Of a stretch of 64,000 nucleotides of DNA, positions 37,738 through 47,760 are shown piece by piece. Position numbers and translations under genes: made by a program. Location: NCBI RefSeq assembly GCF_020009625.1, contig NZ_JAIHLP010000002.1:558001-622000 (forward strand). The letters run 5' to 3'. The stretch is from Leifsonia poae (GTDB lineage Bacteria; Actinomycetota; Actinomycetes; Actinomycetales; Microbacteriaceae). Numbering within the stretch: the stretch's first letter is position 1; each line of letters starts with the position of its first letter. The notes under the pieces were generated by a model. The model ran no database searches and was not told where the DNA came from. It saw only the letters and a list, made by a program, of their open reading frames with translations.

Positions 37738-38498
37738 GATCTGACCTCCAGGCCCGCCTGAGCGAGCTCCTTCTTGACATCGCCGATGGTCATCTCGCCC
37801 GAATGGAAAACGCTCGCGGCCAGCACCGCGTCGGCGCCGGCCTCGATGGCCGGAACGAAGTCGGTGACTTTGCCCGCACCGCCGGAGGCGATCACGGGAA
37901 CCGAGCTGATCGCGCGCATGAGCCGGATGAGCTCGGTGTCGAACCCCTCTTTGGTCCCGTCGGCGTCGATCGAGTTCACCAGCAGTTCGCCGGCCCCCAG
38001 CCGGATCGCCTCAGCGGCCCAGTCGAGAGCATCGATGGTGGTCTCGGTGCGTCCGCCGTGGGTCGTGACGACGAAACCGGATGCGGTGGTCGCCGACCGC
38101 TTCACGTCGAGCGACAACACGAGCACCTGCGCGCCGAAGCGGTCCGCGATCTCGGCGACGAGGGCGGGCCGCGCGATCGCGGCGGAGTTGACGCCGACCT
38201 TGTCCGCGCCACTGGCGAGCAGGCGCGCCACGTCGTCCGTGCTGCGCACGCCCCCACCGACGGTGAGCGGGATGAAGACCTGTTCGGCGGTGGCGCGCAC
38301 CACGTCGTAGGTGGTGGCGCGGTTGTCGACCGTCGCCGTCACATCCAAAAAGGTGAGCTCATCGGCGCCCTGCTCGTAGTACGACCGGGCCAGTTCGACC
38401 GGGTCGCCCGCGTCGCGCAGGTTCTGGAAGTTCACACCCTTGACCACGCGGCCGTCAGCCACGTCCAGACACGGGATGACCCTGACCGCGACGCTCAT
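37734..38498 (-). CDS. hisF: imidazole glycerol phosphate synthase subunit HisF
   Basis: The 254-residue TIM-barrel (cyclase) makes imidazole glycerol phosphate and AICAR with ammonia from HisH. It starts with [19 protein letters not shown] (catalytic Asp11-like) and continues with [67 protein letters not shown] (second catalytic Asp) and [11 protein letters not shown]. HisH and HisA are not in the window. The ATG shares one base with the hisG stop. Confidence 0.97.
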   Translation of the reverse strand: MSVAVRVIPCLDVADGRVVKGVNFQNLRDAGDPVELARSYYEQGADELTFLDVTATVDNRATTYDVVRATAEQVFIPLTVGGGVRSTDDVARLLASGADKVGVNSAAIARPALVAEIADRFGAQVLVLSLDVKRSATTASGFVVTTHGGRTETTIDALDWAAEAIRLGAGELLVNSIDADGTKEGFDTELIRLMRAISSVPVIASGGAGKVTDFVPAIEAGADAVLAASVFHSGEMTIGDVKKELAQAGLEVRS

Positions 38499-39337
38499 CA
38501 GATGCGCGCCGCGTGGATCGACGTGACCAGGATCGCTCGAGCACCGAGCTCGTACAGCGCGTCCATGATGTGGTTGGTCTGATCGCGCTGGATCATCACC
38601 CGCACAGCGACCCAGCCGGGCTCGCCCAGTGGCGAGACGGTCGGCGATTCGACGCCCGGGGTGAGGGCGACGGCCGCGTCGAGCAGGGCCACGGGCAGGT
38701 TGTAGTCGATGAGGACGTACTGGCGTGCGACCATCACCCCCTGCAAACGACGCAGTAGCGTGTCGACGCCCGGCGCCGGCGCGGCGGAGGCGATGAGCAC
38801 GGCCTCCGACTCCAGAATGACCGGGCCGAAGATATCCAGGCCCTGCTTGCGCAGGGTGGTGCCAGTCTCGACGACGTCGGCCACGGCATCCGCGACCCCG
38901 AGCCGCACCGCCGACTCGACCGCGCCGTCGAGCTTGACCAGGGTCGAGTCGATGCCGTGCTCGGCGAGGAACCCGCCCACGAGACCCGGATAGCTCGTGG
39001 CGACACGTTTGCCGTGGAGCTCGGTCAGTTCAGAGAATGTGCCGGTCGGCCCGGCGAAGCGGAAGGTGGATGCCGCGAAGTCGAGTGAGGCGATCTCGCC
39101 CGCCGACGAGCCGGAGTCGAGCAGCAGGTCGCGGCCGGTGATGCCGACGTCGAGCGCACCCGACCCCACATAGGTGGCGATGTCGCGGGGACGCAGGTAG
39201 AAGAACTCGACGCCGTTGCGCGGATCGGAGACGATCAGCTCTTTCGGGTCGCGTCGGCCGTGGTAACCGGCCTCGGACAGCATCTGCGCCGCTGTCTCGG
39301 AGAGGGAACCCTTGTTGGGGACGGCGATTTTCAGCAT
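38498..39337 (-). CDS. hisG: ATP phosphoribosyltransferase (long form)
   Basis: The 279-residue enzyme catalyses the first step of histidine synthesis from ATP and PRPP. It starts [19 protein letters not shown], has [14 protein letters not shown] and the PRPP-binding [18 protein letters not shown] (near 150), and a C-terminal ACT-like domain (about 205-279) that binds histidine for feedback inhibition. The length marks it as the long, HisZ-independent form. It lies 60 bases after hisE. Confidence 0.96.
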   Translation of the reverse strand: MLKIAVPNKGSLSETAAQMLSEAGYHGRRDPKELIVSDPRNGVEFFYLRPRDIATYVGSGALDVGITGRDLLLDSGSSAGEIASLDFAASTFRFAGPTGTFSELTELHGKRVATSYPGLVGGFLAEHGIDSTLVKLDGAVESAVRLGVADAVADVVETGTTLRKQGLDIFGPVILESEAVLIASAAPAPGVDTLLRRLQGVMVARQYVLIDYNLPVALLDAAVALTPGVESPTVSPLGEPGWVAVRVMIQRDQTNHIMDALYELGARAILVTSIHAARI

Positions 39338-39397
39338 GGGATGGTCTTTCGTGTACGTCGGAGGATCAGGACGGGATCGGCATCGCGCGGACGCCCG

Positions 39398-39661
39398 TCA
39401 CAGATGTCGGTACACGTCGGCCGGGGTGAGGCCTTTGGCCAGCAGGAGCACCTGGAGGTGGTAGAGCAGCTGCGAGATCTCCTCTGCCGTCTCCGTGTCG
39501 GACTGGTACTCGGCAGCCATCCAGACCTCGGCGGCCTCCTCTACGATCTTCTTTCCGATGGCGTGCACGCCCGCATCCAGCTCGCGCACCGTTCCGGAAC
39601 CCTCCGGGCGGGTGGCGGCCTTCTCGCTGAGCTCGGCGAAGAGGTCGTCGAAGGTTTTCAC
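39398..39661 (-). CDS. hisE: phosphoribosyl-ATP pyrophosphatase
   Basis: The 87-residue all-helical protein belongs to the MazG-like HisE family. The metal-binding helices are visible as [18 protein letters not shown] and [21 protein letters not shown], with the paired EExxE and ExxxD-like acidic residues. It hydrolyses phosphoribosyl-ATP to the AMP form used by HisI. It is the first his gene of the cluster, 56 bases after rpe. Confidence 0.95.
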   Translation of the reverse strand: MKTFDDLFAELSEKAATRPEGSGTVRELDAGVHAIGKKIVEEAAEVWMAAEYQSDTETAEEISQLLYHLQVLLLAKGLTPADVYRHL

Positions 39662-39717
39662 CCCTCCAGCCTACTGACTCCGGCACCCCTCCGTGCGCAC
39701 GTGCCGGGGCGACGGGC

Positions 39718-40380
39718 TCAGTGCCGGTGGGCGGAGGCGCTCTCGCGCAAGAGGGCGATCTGCGCGGCGGGGTCGTCGGCGCGGAAGACGGCGGACCCGG
39801 CGACGAAGGTGTCCGCGCCGTTCTCCGCCGCGATGACGATCGTCTCCTCGGTGACGCCACCGTCGACCTGGAGCCAGACATCCACACCGGCGGCATCCAC
39901 GGCGGCGCGCAACTGCGCCAGCTTGGGCATCGTCTCGGCCCGGAACGACTGGCCGCCGAACCCGGGCTCGACCGTCATCACGAGAACCTGATCGAACTCC
40001 GCGAGCAGCTCCAGATAGTCGTCGGCCGGGGTTCCGGGCTTGAGGGCGATCCCGGCGCGCGCCCCAAGGGCGCGAAGACGCCGCGCGAGACGCACGGGGT
40101 CGGCTGCGGCCTCGGCGTGGAAGGTGACCGAATACGCCCCCAACTCGGCATAGCCGAGCGCCCAGTGATCCGGGTCGTCGATCATCAGGTGCACGTCGAG
40201 CGGGATCGCCGACACGGCCTGGATGCGCTCCACCATCTGCGGGCCGAAGGTGAGGTTCGGCACGAAATGGTTGTCCATCACGTCGACGTGCACGAGGTCG
40301 GCCGACGCGATGCGGCCGAGGTCGCGCTCCATGTTGACGAAGTCGGCGGCGAGAATGCTGGGGTTGATCCGTGCGGGCAT
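39718..40380 (-). CDS. rpe: ribulose-phosphate 3-epimerase
   Basis: The 220-residue TIM-barrel interconverts ribulose 5-phosphate and xylulose 5-phosphate. It begins INPSILAADFVNMERDLGRI with VHVDVMDNHFVPNLTFGP (metal-binding His and Asp), then LDVHLMIDDPDHW, VLVMTVEPGFGGQSF, VWLQVDGGVTEETI and TFVAGSAVFR. All metal and catalytic residues are present. It is nine bases after rsmB on the same strand. Its product can feed the phosphoketolase encoded elsewhere in the window. Confidence 0.97.
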   Translation of the reverse strand: MPARINPSILAADFVNMERDLGRIASADLVHVDVMDNHFVPNLTFGPQMVERIQAVSAIPLDVHLMIDDPDHWALGYAELGAYSVTFHAEAAADPVRLARRLRALGARAGIALKPGTPADDYLELLAEFDQVLVMTVEPGFGGQSFRAETMPKLAQLRAAVDAAGVDVWLQVDGGVTEETIVIAAENGADTFVAGSAVFRADDPAAQIALLRESASAHRH

Positions 40381-40389
40381 GGCCCCAGC

Positions 40390-41763
40390 CTACTTTTTGG
40401 TCAGCAGGGCGATGAACATCCCGTCGGTTCCATGGCGGTGCGGCCAGAGCTGCACCTGCGTGGGATCCCCGGCCAGGTCGAGACGCTCGACGGCGAGACC
40501 CTGCACGACCTCCGCGGTCGCCAGCGGGGCGAGCGCATCACGATGGCGCTCCAGCGCATCCGCGACGATCCCCCGCGTCTCGGCGATATGCGGCGAGCAG
40601 GTGACATAGGCGAGCACGCCGCCGGGCTTCAGCGCGGCGATCGCGGCATCGAGAAGCTGCGCCTGCAGCACGGTGAGCTCCGCCACATCCCGCGGGGTTT
40701 TGCGCCAGCGGGCTTCGGGACGCCGCCGCAGGGCACCGAGTCCGGTGCACGGAGCGTCGAGCAGGATGCGGTCGAAGCACTCCGGATCGGTGTCGCCGAC
40801 GGTCGTGCCGTCGCGCTCCCACACCTCCACGGCTTCGGGCAGACCGGCGAGCGCGCGGCGCACGAGGTCGGCCCGCGCCGGGATCACCTCGTTCGCGATC
40901 AGCGTCGCTCCCCCGCCCAACGCCTCAGCACCCAACAGGGCCGACTTGCCACCGGGCCCGGCGCAGAGGTCGAGCCAGACCTCGCCCGCGGTGACAGGAC
41001 GCGCCCGGCTCAGCGCGAGAGCCGCCAGCTGCGACCCTTCGTCCTGCACGCGAACCCGGCCGTCGTTCGCCTCGACGAGCCGCTGCGGGTCTCCCCCACC
41101 GCCGGTGAAACCGACCGGTGAGAACCGATCGGGAGTCGAGCCTTCCGGTGCTTCAGCCAGACCGGGCAGGGCGATGAGATTGACCTTCGGGGCCTGGTTG
41201 TCGGCCGCCAGCAGCTCGTCGAGCTCGGCCTCGCGGCCCTCCGCCGCCAGCGCCCGGCGGAACGCCCGAACGATCCAGGTCGGGTGGGAGGTGAGGGCGG
41301 AGAGTTCCTCGTCGCGGTTCTTCGCATCCGCGAGCACGCGCAGCCGCCACTCCTCGGCGCTGTGCCGCCCGATCTCGCGCAGGACGCCGTTCGTGAACCC
41401 GGTAGCCGAGCGCGACCCCACCGAACGGGCGAGCGCCACCGACTCGTTGACCGCCGCGTGGGCGGCGACCCGGGTCGAGAGAAGCTGGTGCGTGCCGAGC
41501 CGCAGCACATCCAGGATCGGTGGGTCGATGCGGTCGGTGCCACGGCCGGCGGCGACGGCGATCACGCGATCGTAGTATCCCTGCATCCGCAGCGTGCCGT
41601 AGGTGAGCTCGGTGGCGAGACCGGCGTCGGCCGAGGAGAGCCCGGCCCGCGCGATGCGTGTGGGCAGCAGTAGGTTCGCGTACGCGTCCGATTCCCGCAC
41701 AGCGGCGATCACCTCGAAGGCGACCCGCCTGGCCGGCTGGACATGCGCCGGATTCTCCTTCAT
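40390..41763 (-). CDS. rsmB: 16S rRNA (cytosine-5) methyltransferase, RsmB/Sun family
   Basis: The 457-residue protein has an N-terminal NusB-like RNA-binding domain (about 10-150, with LATELTYGTLRMQGYYDRVI) and a C-terminal SAM methyltransferase. Motifs are LDLCAGPGGKSALLGAEALGG (SAM site), RILLDAPCTGLGALRRRPEARW with the release Cys, and GVLAYVTCSPHIAETRGIV with the catalytic Cys. It probably methylates C967 (E. coli numbering) of 16S rRNA. The ATG overlaps the fmt stop by four bases, the usual fmt-rsmB pairing. Confidence 0.94.
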   Translation of the reverse strand: MKENPAHVQPARRVAFEVIAAVRESDAYANLLLPTRIARAGLSSADAGLATELTYGTLRMQGYYDRVIAVAAGRGTDRIDPPILDVLRLGTHQLLSTRVAAHAAVNESVALARSVGSRSATGFTNGVLREIGRHSAEEWRLRVLADAKNRDEELSALTSHPTWIVRAFRRALAAEGREAELDELLAADNQAPKVNLIALPGLAEAPEGSTPDRFSPVGFTGGGGDPQRLVEANDGRVRVQDEGSQLAALALSRARPVTAGEVWLDLCAGPGGKSALLGAEALGGGATLIANEVIPARADLVRRALAGLPEAVEVWERDGTTVGDTDPECFDRILLDAPCTGLGALRRRPEARWRKTPRDVAELTVLQAQLLDAAIAALKPGGVLAYVTCSPHIAETRGIVADALERHRDALAPLATAEVVQGLAVERLDLAGDPTQVQLWPHRHGTDGMFIALLTKK

Positions 41764-42671
41764 GAGAGCACCACCCCTTCATCGGCGACGCCGCGCCACC
41801 AATCGGCGGCCGGCATCGCGCGCTTGCCGGCCGGTTGCACCGTTACGAGTTCGAGTGGATCGGTCGCCGTTCCGACGAGTACGCGCTTCTCGCGCAGGAC
41901 CACCTCGCCCGGTGGGATGGGCTCGCCCGCCGCCGGGCGCGCGGCATGGATCTTCAGGCGGTCGTCCCCGACGAGGGCGAACGCCCCCGGTTCCGGCGTC
42001 ACACCGCGCAGGCGGGCGAAGACGGCAGCCGCACTCCGCGAGAAGTCCAGATGCGCATCCGCCAGCGCGAGCTTGGGGGCGAGCGTCGGCTCCCCTGTCT
42101 GCGGCACCGCGACCGCCGTTCCCACGGCGAGGGCATCCACCGTGTCGGCCAGCAGCACAGCACCGGAGACCGAGAGCGCTTCGAGGAGATCGCCCGCCGT
42201 CTCCGTAGCGCCGATCGGTCGGCGCAGCTCGGCGAATACTGCGCCGGCGTCCAACTCGGGAACGAGCTGGAACACGGCGGCCCCGGTCTCCGCGTCACCG
42301 GCGATCACGGCGTGCTGAACGGGCGCGGCCCCTCGCCAACGCGGAAGCAGCGAGAAATGCAGGTTCACCCAGCCGAGCCTCGGCGTCGAGAGCAGCGGTT
42401 CACGCACCAGACCGCCATAGGCGACGATCGCACCCAACTGCACCTCGAGTTCAGCGATCCGCTGCGTCACCGCGTCGTCGAGGCGATTCGCCTTGATAGT
42501 CTCGATGCCGAGTTCGGCCGCCGCCGAGGCGACCGGCGAGGGTGTGACGATCCGCTTGCGGCCGAGCTCCGCATCCCGGCGGGTGATCACGGCGACCACC
42601 TCGTGCCGGGTGGCGAGCTCGCGCAGAGCGGGAACGGCGACCGCGGGGGTGCCGGCGAAGACGAGGCGCAT
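41760..42671 (-). CDS. fmt: methionyl-tRNA formyltransferase
   Basis: The 303-residue enzyme formylates initiator Met-tRNA. It begins RLVFAGTPAVAVPALREL, and the catalytic Asn-His-Asp set is in NLHFSLLPRWRGAAPVQHAVIAGDAETG (near 107-135). The C-terminal OB-like domain (GVTPEPGAFALVGDDRLKIHAARP) binds the tRNA. It lies 115 bases after priA; that gap contains TAAAAT (minus strand, 42720-42715), which could be a -10 element, though no -35 matches. Confidence 0.96.
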   Translation of the reverse strand: MRLVFAGTPAVAVPALRELATRHEVVAVITRRDAELGRKRIVTPSPVASAAAELGIETIKANRLDDAVTQRIAELEVQLGAIVAYGGLVREPLLSTPRLGWVNLHFSLLPRWRGAAPVQHAVIAGDAETGAAVFQLVPELDAGAVFAELRRPIGATETAGDLLEALSVSGAVLLADTVDALAVGTAVAVPQTGEPTLAPKLALADAHLDFSRSAAAVFARLRGVTPEPGAFALVGDDRLKIHAARPAAGEPIPPGEVVLREKRVLVGTATDPLELVTVQPAGKRAMPAADWWRGVADEGVVLS

Positions 42672-42786
42672 GAAGGTTCTTTCGGTTCTGAGGTGCTGGG
42701 ACTGATTTTATCCGCCGAGGCATCCGGCACACAGCTCGCCTCTGCCTGAGGCGTTCGCGCGGTTCGGCACGAACACCGTCGCGGCG

Positions 42787-44795
42787 TCAGAGGATCTCGG
42801 GGTCGTCGAAGCGCACCCGGAGCGTCGGCGCCGGCCGGAAGCCGGTCTTGCCCGCCGGCGCGCGCCGGCGTTTCGTCGCGTTCCGCACGGCGGCGGCACG
42901 CACCGCGGTCGCGACCTCCTGGCCGCGGGAGTACTCGAACCGCAGGATGGTGCGAACCTGACCTTCGCCCACCGGCGCCGGGCCGAGCACATCGATCAGG
43001 AGCGCCGGATCAACCGCCGCCGCCGCCTCGCCGACCACCTCGGCCGCACCCGAGAGCGAGGCGAGGCGCACCGCCGGAGGAAACCGCAACTCCCGTCGCC
43101 CGGCCAGCTCGCCGCGGGCGAACTCGACGAACCGCCCGGTTGCGAAGTCACGGGCGAGCGCACCGGTCACCCCGACCAGGAGGGTGGGAGCGCCCGGTGC
43201 CGCCAACGCGGCCGCGTTAGACCACCAGCGCAGGCAGTCCTCGGCCACCCGCAGGGTCTCGCGAGCGAGCATCCGCTCCCCGTCGAGCAGCAGCACGGCC
43301 CGATAGCCGCCGGCAGCGATCGGCTCGGCGCCGCGGGTCGCCACGACGATCGCGGGCGCGGCCTCCACCCGCTGCACCGGATGCTCACCGTCGGCCACGA
43401 TCACCCGAACCCCTGGAAACGCCCGGCCCAGCTCCTCCGCCGTGCGCCCCGACCCCACCGTGATCATGCGGAACTTCGTGTGCTCGCAGTGCTCGCACCG
43501 CCAGTCGGTCGCGAGCGCACCGCACCACCCGCACGACGGCGTCGCACCGGCGCGCGTCTGGCCGAGCGGCCCCTCGCAGCGGTTGCAGCGGGCCGCCTGA
43601 CCGCAGCTCGCGCAGGCGAGCACTGGAGCGTATCCCGGGCGCGCCACCTGGATCAGCACGGGGCCGGGCGTGGTCCCGCCCTCACCGAGGAGCGCCGACC
43701 GCGCCGCTTGCCACGCCGTCGAAGGGATGCGCGCTGCCCGCGCCGCACTCTCGGCCGCCGGCTGATTGGCCGTGAGCACGACCTTCGGGAGCACCGCCCG
43801 GTCGGGCGCCACATCGTGCATCCAACCGATGTCGACGAGGCGCTGGACCTCGACGCTTCTGGTCAGCCCGGCGAAGACGAGGGCGCAGCCCTGCAGCTCC
43901 TGCCGCACGAGCGCCGCATCCCGGGTGTGCACATACGGGCTGAGCGGCTCGGCGTACAGCGGGTCTCCGTCGCTCCACACCGCGATCATCCCGAGCCGCT
44001 CGGCCGGCGCGTAAACCGCCGACCGGTTGCCGATGACGATGCGGGCACCGCTCAACGCGGCGAGGAAGGCCCGGTAACGATCCGGGTTCGACTGCGCCGC
44101 ATCGATGCGGACCACCGCTTCGGCCGGCGCGATCGCGGCGAGGGCGACCGCGAGCTGATCGAGGTCGCGATAGTCGGGCACGGCGACGATGGCCGATTCT
44201 CCGCGAGCCCAGCATCCGGTCGCCAGCGTCGCCAAAGTGACGGCCCACTCCCCCACCCATGTTCCATCGGGCAGCTCGGCCAGCCGAGGGATCGCCCGCA
44301 CCGCCAAGCGGCCACCGTCGGCCACCAACTGTTCCAGGCGTCGCTCCCCGTAGCCGCGCACGGACGGTTCGGCGATCGTCGCCGGGCTCGGCGGAGCCTC
44401 CCCCTGCCGGCGAGCCAGGCCTTCTCCACCCGCACTTGGCGCCCCGGCACCGCAAGACGAAGGATGTCGTTCGCGGTGCCGGCGCAGCGGTCGGCGACAC
44501 GACGGGCGAGCGCCCACACCTCCGGTGCGAGCACGGGAACCGGGGAGACGACGGCCTCGAGCGGACTCAGCTTCCCGTCGAACGCTCCGCCGGCGCCATC
44601 GCCCTCGCCGCTTGCCACGATCTCCACGAGGTAGCCGTCGGCGATCCGCCCGGCACTGCGCAACGGCACCTTGACGCGCACGCCGGGCCGGGCGAGCTCG
44701 GCGAGGTCATCCGGAACCAGGTAGTCGAAGAAATGATCGAGCTGCGGGAGCGCCGAATCAATGACGATGCGGGCGACCCGGCCGGCCGCCGCCAT
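42787..44795 (-). pseudogene. priA: primosomal protein PriA (helicase-less actinobacterial type), frameshifted as sequenced
   Basis: The N-terminal part (ATG 44795) has the PriA DNA-binding start VARIVIDSALPQLDHFFDYLVP and runs to RVEKAWLAG. The rest, from EAPPSPATIAEPSVRGYG, is in another frame to 42787. One extra G in the G5 run at 44400-44404 (minus sense) repairs it to about 669 residues. As in other actinobacteria, Walker A and the DEAH box are missing (GEWAVTLATLA; AVWSDGDPLYAEP), so it should not be a helicase. The zinc cysteines remain (CASCGQAARCNRC, CGWCGAL, CEHC). It follows metK by two bases. An essential-type gene makes a base-call error likely. Confidence 0.9.
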
Positions 44796-44797
44796 CG

Positions 44798-45991
44798 CTA
44801 CAGCCTCGCGGCCGACCGCAGGTCGTCGACGCGGTCGAGGCGCTCCCACGTGAAGTCGGGGAGTTCACGGCCGAAGTGGCCGTAGGTCGCGGTCGTGGCG
44901 TAGATGGGGCGCAACAGGTCGAGCGACTGGATGAGCGCGGCCGGTCGCAGATCGAACACCTCGCGGATGGCCGCGATGATCCGCTCGTCCGGAACGTGCC
45001 CCGTGCCGAACGTCTCGACGTAGAGGCCCACGGGCGCCGCCTTGCCGATGGCGTAGGCGATCTGCACCTCGAGACGGTCGGCGAACCCGGCGGCGACGGC
45101 GTTCTTCGCCACCCAGCGCATCGCGTACGCGGCAGACCTGTCGACCTTCGACGGGTCCTTGCCCGAGAAGGCCCCACCGCCGTGGCGGCTGGCGCCACCG
45201 TAGGTGTCGACGATGATCTTGCGGCCGGTGAGACCGGCATCGCCCTTCGGCCCGCCGATCTCGAACCGTCCGGTCGGGTTGATGAGCGTGCGGACGTGGG
45301 AGGACTCCAGCCCGGCGGCGTGGAGGACAGGCGCGATGACCTCCTCGATCACCTCGGCCTGGAGGGTCTCATTGGAGACGCTAGGCGCGTGCTGCGTGGA
45401 GAGCACGACGGTCTCCACCGACTTCGGAACGGAGCCCTCGTATCCGATCGTCACCTGGGTCTTGCCGTCGGGACGGAGGTAGTCGAGCGTACCGTCTTTG
45501 CGCACGGCTGCCAGACGCTCGGCCAGCCGGTGCGCCAACCAGATCGGCAGCGGCATCAGCTGCGGCGTCTCCGTGGTGGCGTAGCCGAACATGATCCCTT
45601 GGTCGCCCGCGCCCTGACGGTCGAAATCATCCGAACTCTGCTCGGACCGGGTCTCCAGCGCATTGTCCACGCCCTGCGCGATATCGGGCGACTGCGCGCC
45701 GATGGAGACCGAGACACCGCATTGGGTGCCGTCGAAGCTCACCTCGGACGAGTTGTAGCCGATGTCCACGATCTTCTCGCGGACGAGCGCCGGGATCTCG
45801 ACGTAGCCCTTCGTCGTCACCTCACCCGCCACGTGCACGAGCCCGGTGGTGACGAGTGTCTCGACGGCGACGCGGCTGTGCGGGTCGACCGTGAGCAGCG
45901 CATCCAGGATGCTGTCGGAGATCTGGTCGCAGATTTTGTCGGGATGGCCTTCGGTGACGGACTCGGACGTGAAGAGGCGCAGATCGGCCAT
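44798..45991 (-). CDS. metK: S-adenosylmethionine synthetase
   Basis: The 397-residue enzyme makes SAM from methionine and ATP. It begins [29 protein letters not shown] (ATP/Mg-binding), and contains the signature [13 protein letters not shown] (near 120), [18 protein letters not shown], [24 protein letters not shown] and [28 protein letters not shown] precedes the ATG. Only 34 bases separate it from coaBC, so there is no room for a SAM riboswitch. Confidence 0.98.
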   Translation of the reverse strand: MADLRLFTSESVTEGHPDKICDQISDSILDALLTVDPHSRVAVETLVTTGLVHVAGEVTTKGYVEIPALVREKIVDIGYNSSEVSFDGTQCGVSVSIGAQSPDIAQGVDNALETRSEQSSDDFDRQGAGDQGIMFGYATTETPQLMPLPIWLAHRLAERLAAVRKDGTLDYLRPDGKTQVTIGYEGSVPKSVETVVLSTQHAPSVSNETLQAEVIEEVIAPVLHAAGLESSHVRTLINPTGRFEIGGPKGDAGLTGRKIIVDTYGGASRHGGGAFSGKDPSKVDRSAAYAMRWVAKNAVAAGFADRLEVQIAYAIGKAAPVGLYVETFGTGHVPDERIIAAIREVFDLRPAALIQSLDLLRPIYATTATYGHFGRELPDFTWERLDRVDDLRSAARL

Positions 45992-46025
45992 GGTTCTCCT
46001 CAGCGGGCGCGCGGCCCGTGGTTCG

Positions 46026-47345
46026 TTAGACGATGACGTCGAGAATACGATCGGCCACCGACAGCTTGCTTCCCGAGGCCTCCATCACTATATCTCCGCC
46101 CCGTCGGAGCACGACGACCTCGTTACTGTCCGTTGCGAAGCCCTGGGTCCACCCCACCTGGTTCAGCACGAGGAAATCGCATCCCTTGCTCGCGAGCTTG
46201 GTACGACCCAGCTCGATGAGCGACGACGGGTCTGGCTCGGTCTCCGCCGCGAACCCCACGATGACCTGCCCCTCGTGCGCGCCGGACGACAGACCGGCGA
46301 GGATGTCGGGGTTGGCCACGAGTTCGAGAGTGAAGCGCTCCCCCGACTCCGTCTTCTTGATCTTCGACTCGCGCACCTCGACCGGCCGGTAGTCGGCGAC
46401 GGCCGCGGTCATCACGACGATGTCGGCGCCGACGGCCGCCTCGGTGACGGCGTTCTGCAGGTCGAGGGCGGTCTGCACAGAGACGACGTCGACGCCCTCG
46501 GGGGCCTCTACCTCGAGGTGCGCCGCGACGAGCGTCACCTGTGCGCCCCGCGCGCGGGCCGCCTGGGCGAGCGCGACACCCTGGCGGCCACTCGACCGGT
46601 TGCCGAGAAAGCGCACCGGGTCGAGCGGCTCCCGGGTGCCGCCGGCTGTGACGACCACCCGCTTGCCGGCGAGATCGTCGCCGCCCCGCGGACGGCGTGC
46701 CGCCTCGTTGGCCCGCCGACGCTCCGACAGCACGACCACATCGGCCACGGCGTCGGCGATCACCCCGTCTTTCGCGGTCGGCGTGGCGACCGGCGTAGCC
46801 CGCGGATGCTCGCCGACCGCTGCCAGCGCCTCGCGCACGATCGTCGCGGGCTCTTCCATACGTCCAGGGCCGGAGTCTTTGCCGGTGAGCTGACCGCTCG
46901 CCGGACCGACGACCGTGACGCCCCGGCCGCGCAGGGTGGCGATGTTCGCGACGGTCGCCGCGTTCCCCCACATCTCGGTGTGCATCGCCGGCGCGATCAC
47001 GAGCGGGGCCGTGCTGGCCAGCACGGTGTTGCCGAGTAGGTCGTCGGCGAGACCGGCCGCCAATTTGGCGATCGTGTTCGCGGTCGCGGGGGCGATCACG
47101 ATGAGGTCGGCGGACTGGCCGAGCGCGACATGCCGTACCTCGGCGACGCCCTCATAGAGATCGGTCGCCACGGGGTTACGGCTGATCGCCTCCAGAGTGG
47201 GCCGCCCGACGAAACGCAGGGCGGCCTCCGTGGCGACGACATGAACCGTGTGGCCTTCGAGCACGAGCGAGCGGATCACGCCGACCGCCTTGTATGCAGC
47301 GATGCCGCCGGTCACTCCGACGACAATGGTCAATCGTGCGCTCAC
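46026..47345 (-). CDS. coaBC: bifunctional phosphopantothenoylcysteine decarboxylase/synthetase
   Basis: The GTG at 47345, after GAGGGGATG, gives 439 residues. The N-terminal flavin decarboxylase (CoaC, to about 190) has [45 protein letters not shown] and PAMHTEMW. The C-terminal synthetase (CoaB) has [33 protein letters not shown] and [20 protein letters not shown]. The stretch [13 protein letters not shown] stands where E. coli has ACGD, so the decarboxylase active-site Cys is not at its usual place, as in other actinobacteria I recall. Together they make 4'-phosphopantetheine for coenzyme A. Confidence 0.95.
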   Translation of the reverse strand: MSARLTIVVGVTGGIAAYKAVGVIRSLVLEGHTVHVVATEAALRFVGRPTLEAISRNPVATDLYEGVAEVRHVALGQSADLIVIAPATANTIAKLAAGLADDLLGNTVLASTAPLVIAPAMHTEMWGNAATVANIATLRGRGVTVVGPASGQLTGKDSGPGRMEEPATIVREALAAVGEHPRATPVATPTAKDGVIADAVADVVVLSERRRANEAARRPRGGDDLAGKRVVVTAGGTREPLDPVRFLGNRSSGRQGVALAQAARARGAQVTLVAAHLEVEAPEGVDVVSVQTALDLQNAVTEAAVGADIVVMTAAVADYRPVEVRESKIKKTESGERFTLELVANPDILAGLSSGAHEGQVIVGFAAETEPDPSSLIELGRTKLASKGCDFLVLNQVGWTQGFATDSNEVVVLRRGGDIVMEASGSKLSVADRILDVIV

Positions 47346-47419
47346 GGCGGCATCCCCTCGAAAGCCGGTCCCCTGCCGGACGCGGCGACTGCTCGTTCTC
47401 GTTGCTGGTGCGGAGGCTG

Positions 47420-47677
47420 TTACTCGACGATCGGCTTGATGATGAGCTTGTCCTCGTTGATCTCGTGCAGCGCCACGGAGAGCGGCTTGTCGTCGACCGA
47501 GGAGTCGACGAGCGGTCCGACGTTGTCGAACAGGCTTCCCTCGTGGAGGTCGGCGTAGTAGTCGTTGATCTGCCGGGCGCGCTTGGAGGCGAAGATCACC
47601 AGGGCGTACTTGGACTCGACCTTCGCGAGAACGTCGTCGATGGGCGGGTCGATGATGCCTTTGTTGCTGAGTGCCAT
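47420..47677 (-). CDS. rpoZ: RNA polymerase omega subunit
   Basis: The 85-residue protein starts [38 protein letters not shown], the conserved omega N-terminus with the residues that clamp the beta' tail (SKRARQIN), and ends [18 protein letters not shown]. It helps RNA polymerase assembly and may respond to ppGpp. AAGGAG precedes the ATG. It sits between gmk and coaBC, the usual actinobacterial order. Confidence 0.97.
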   Translation of the reverse strand: MALSNKGIIDPPIDDVLAKVESKYALVIFASKRARQINDYYADLHEGSLFDNVGPLVDSSVDDKPLSVALHEINEDKLIIKPIVE

Positions 47678-47760
47678 GGTTGTAGTGCTCCTTGCCGGAT
47701 CGGCTCAATGATGGTCATCGCGGTGACGACTGCGCCTTCGAGAAGACGCGGGACGACGGT

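Noticed and set aside
45992..46025. Possible SAM riboswitch before metK
   Set aside because: Only 34 bases separate coaBC and metK, too short for any known SAM aptamer, and the stretch is a plain linker with a ribosome site.
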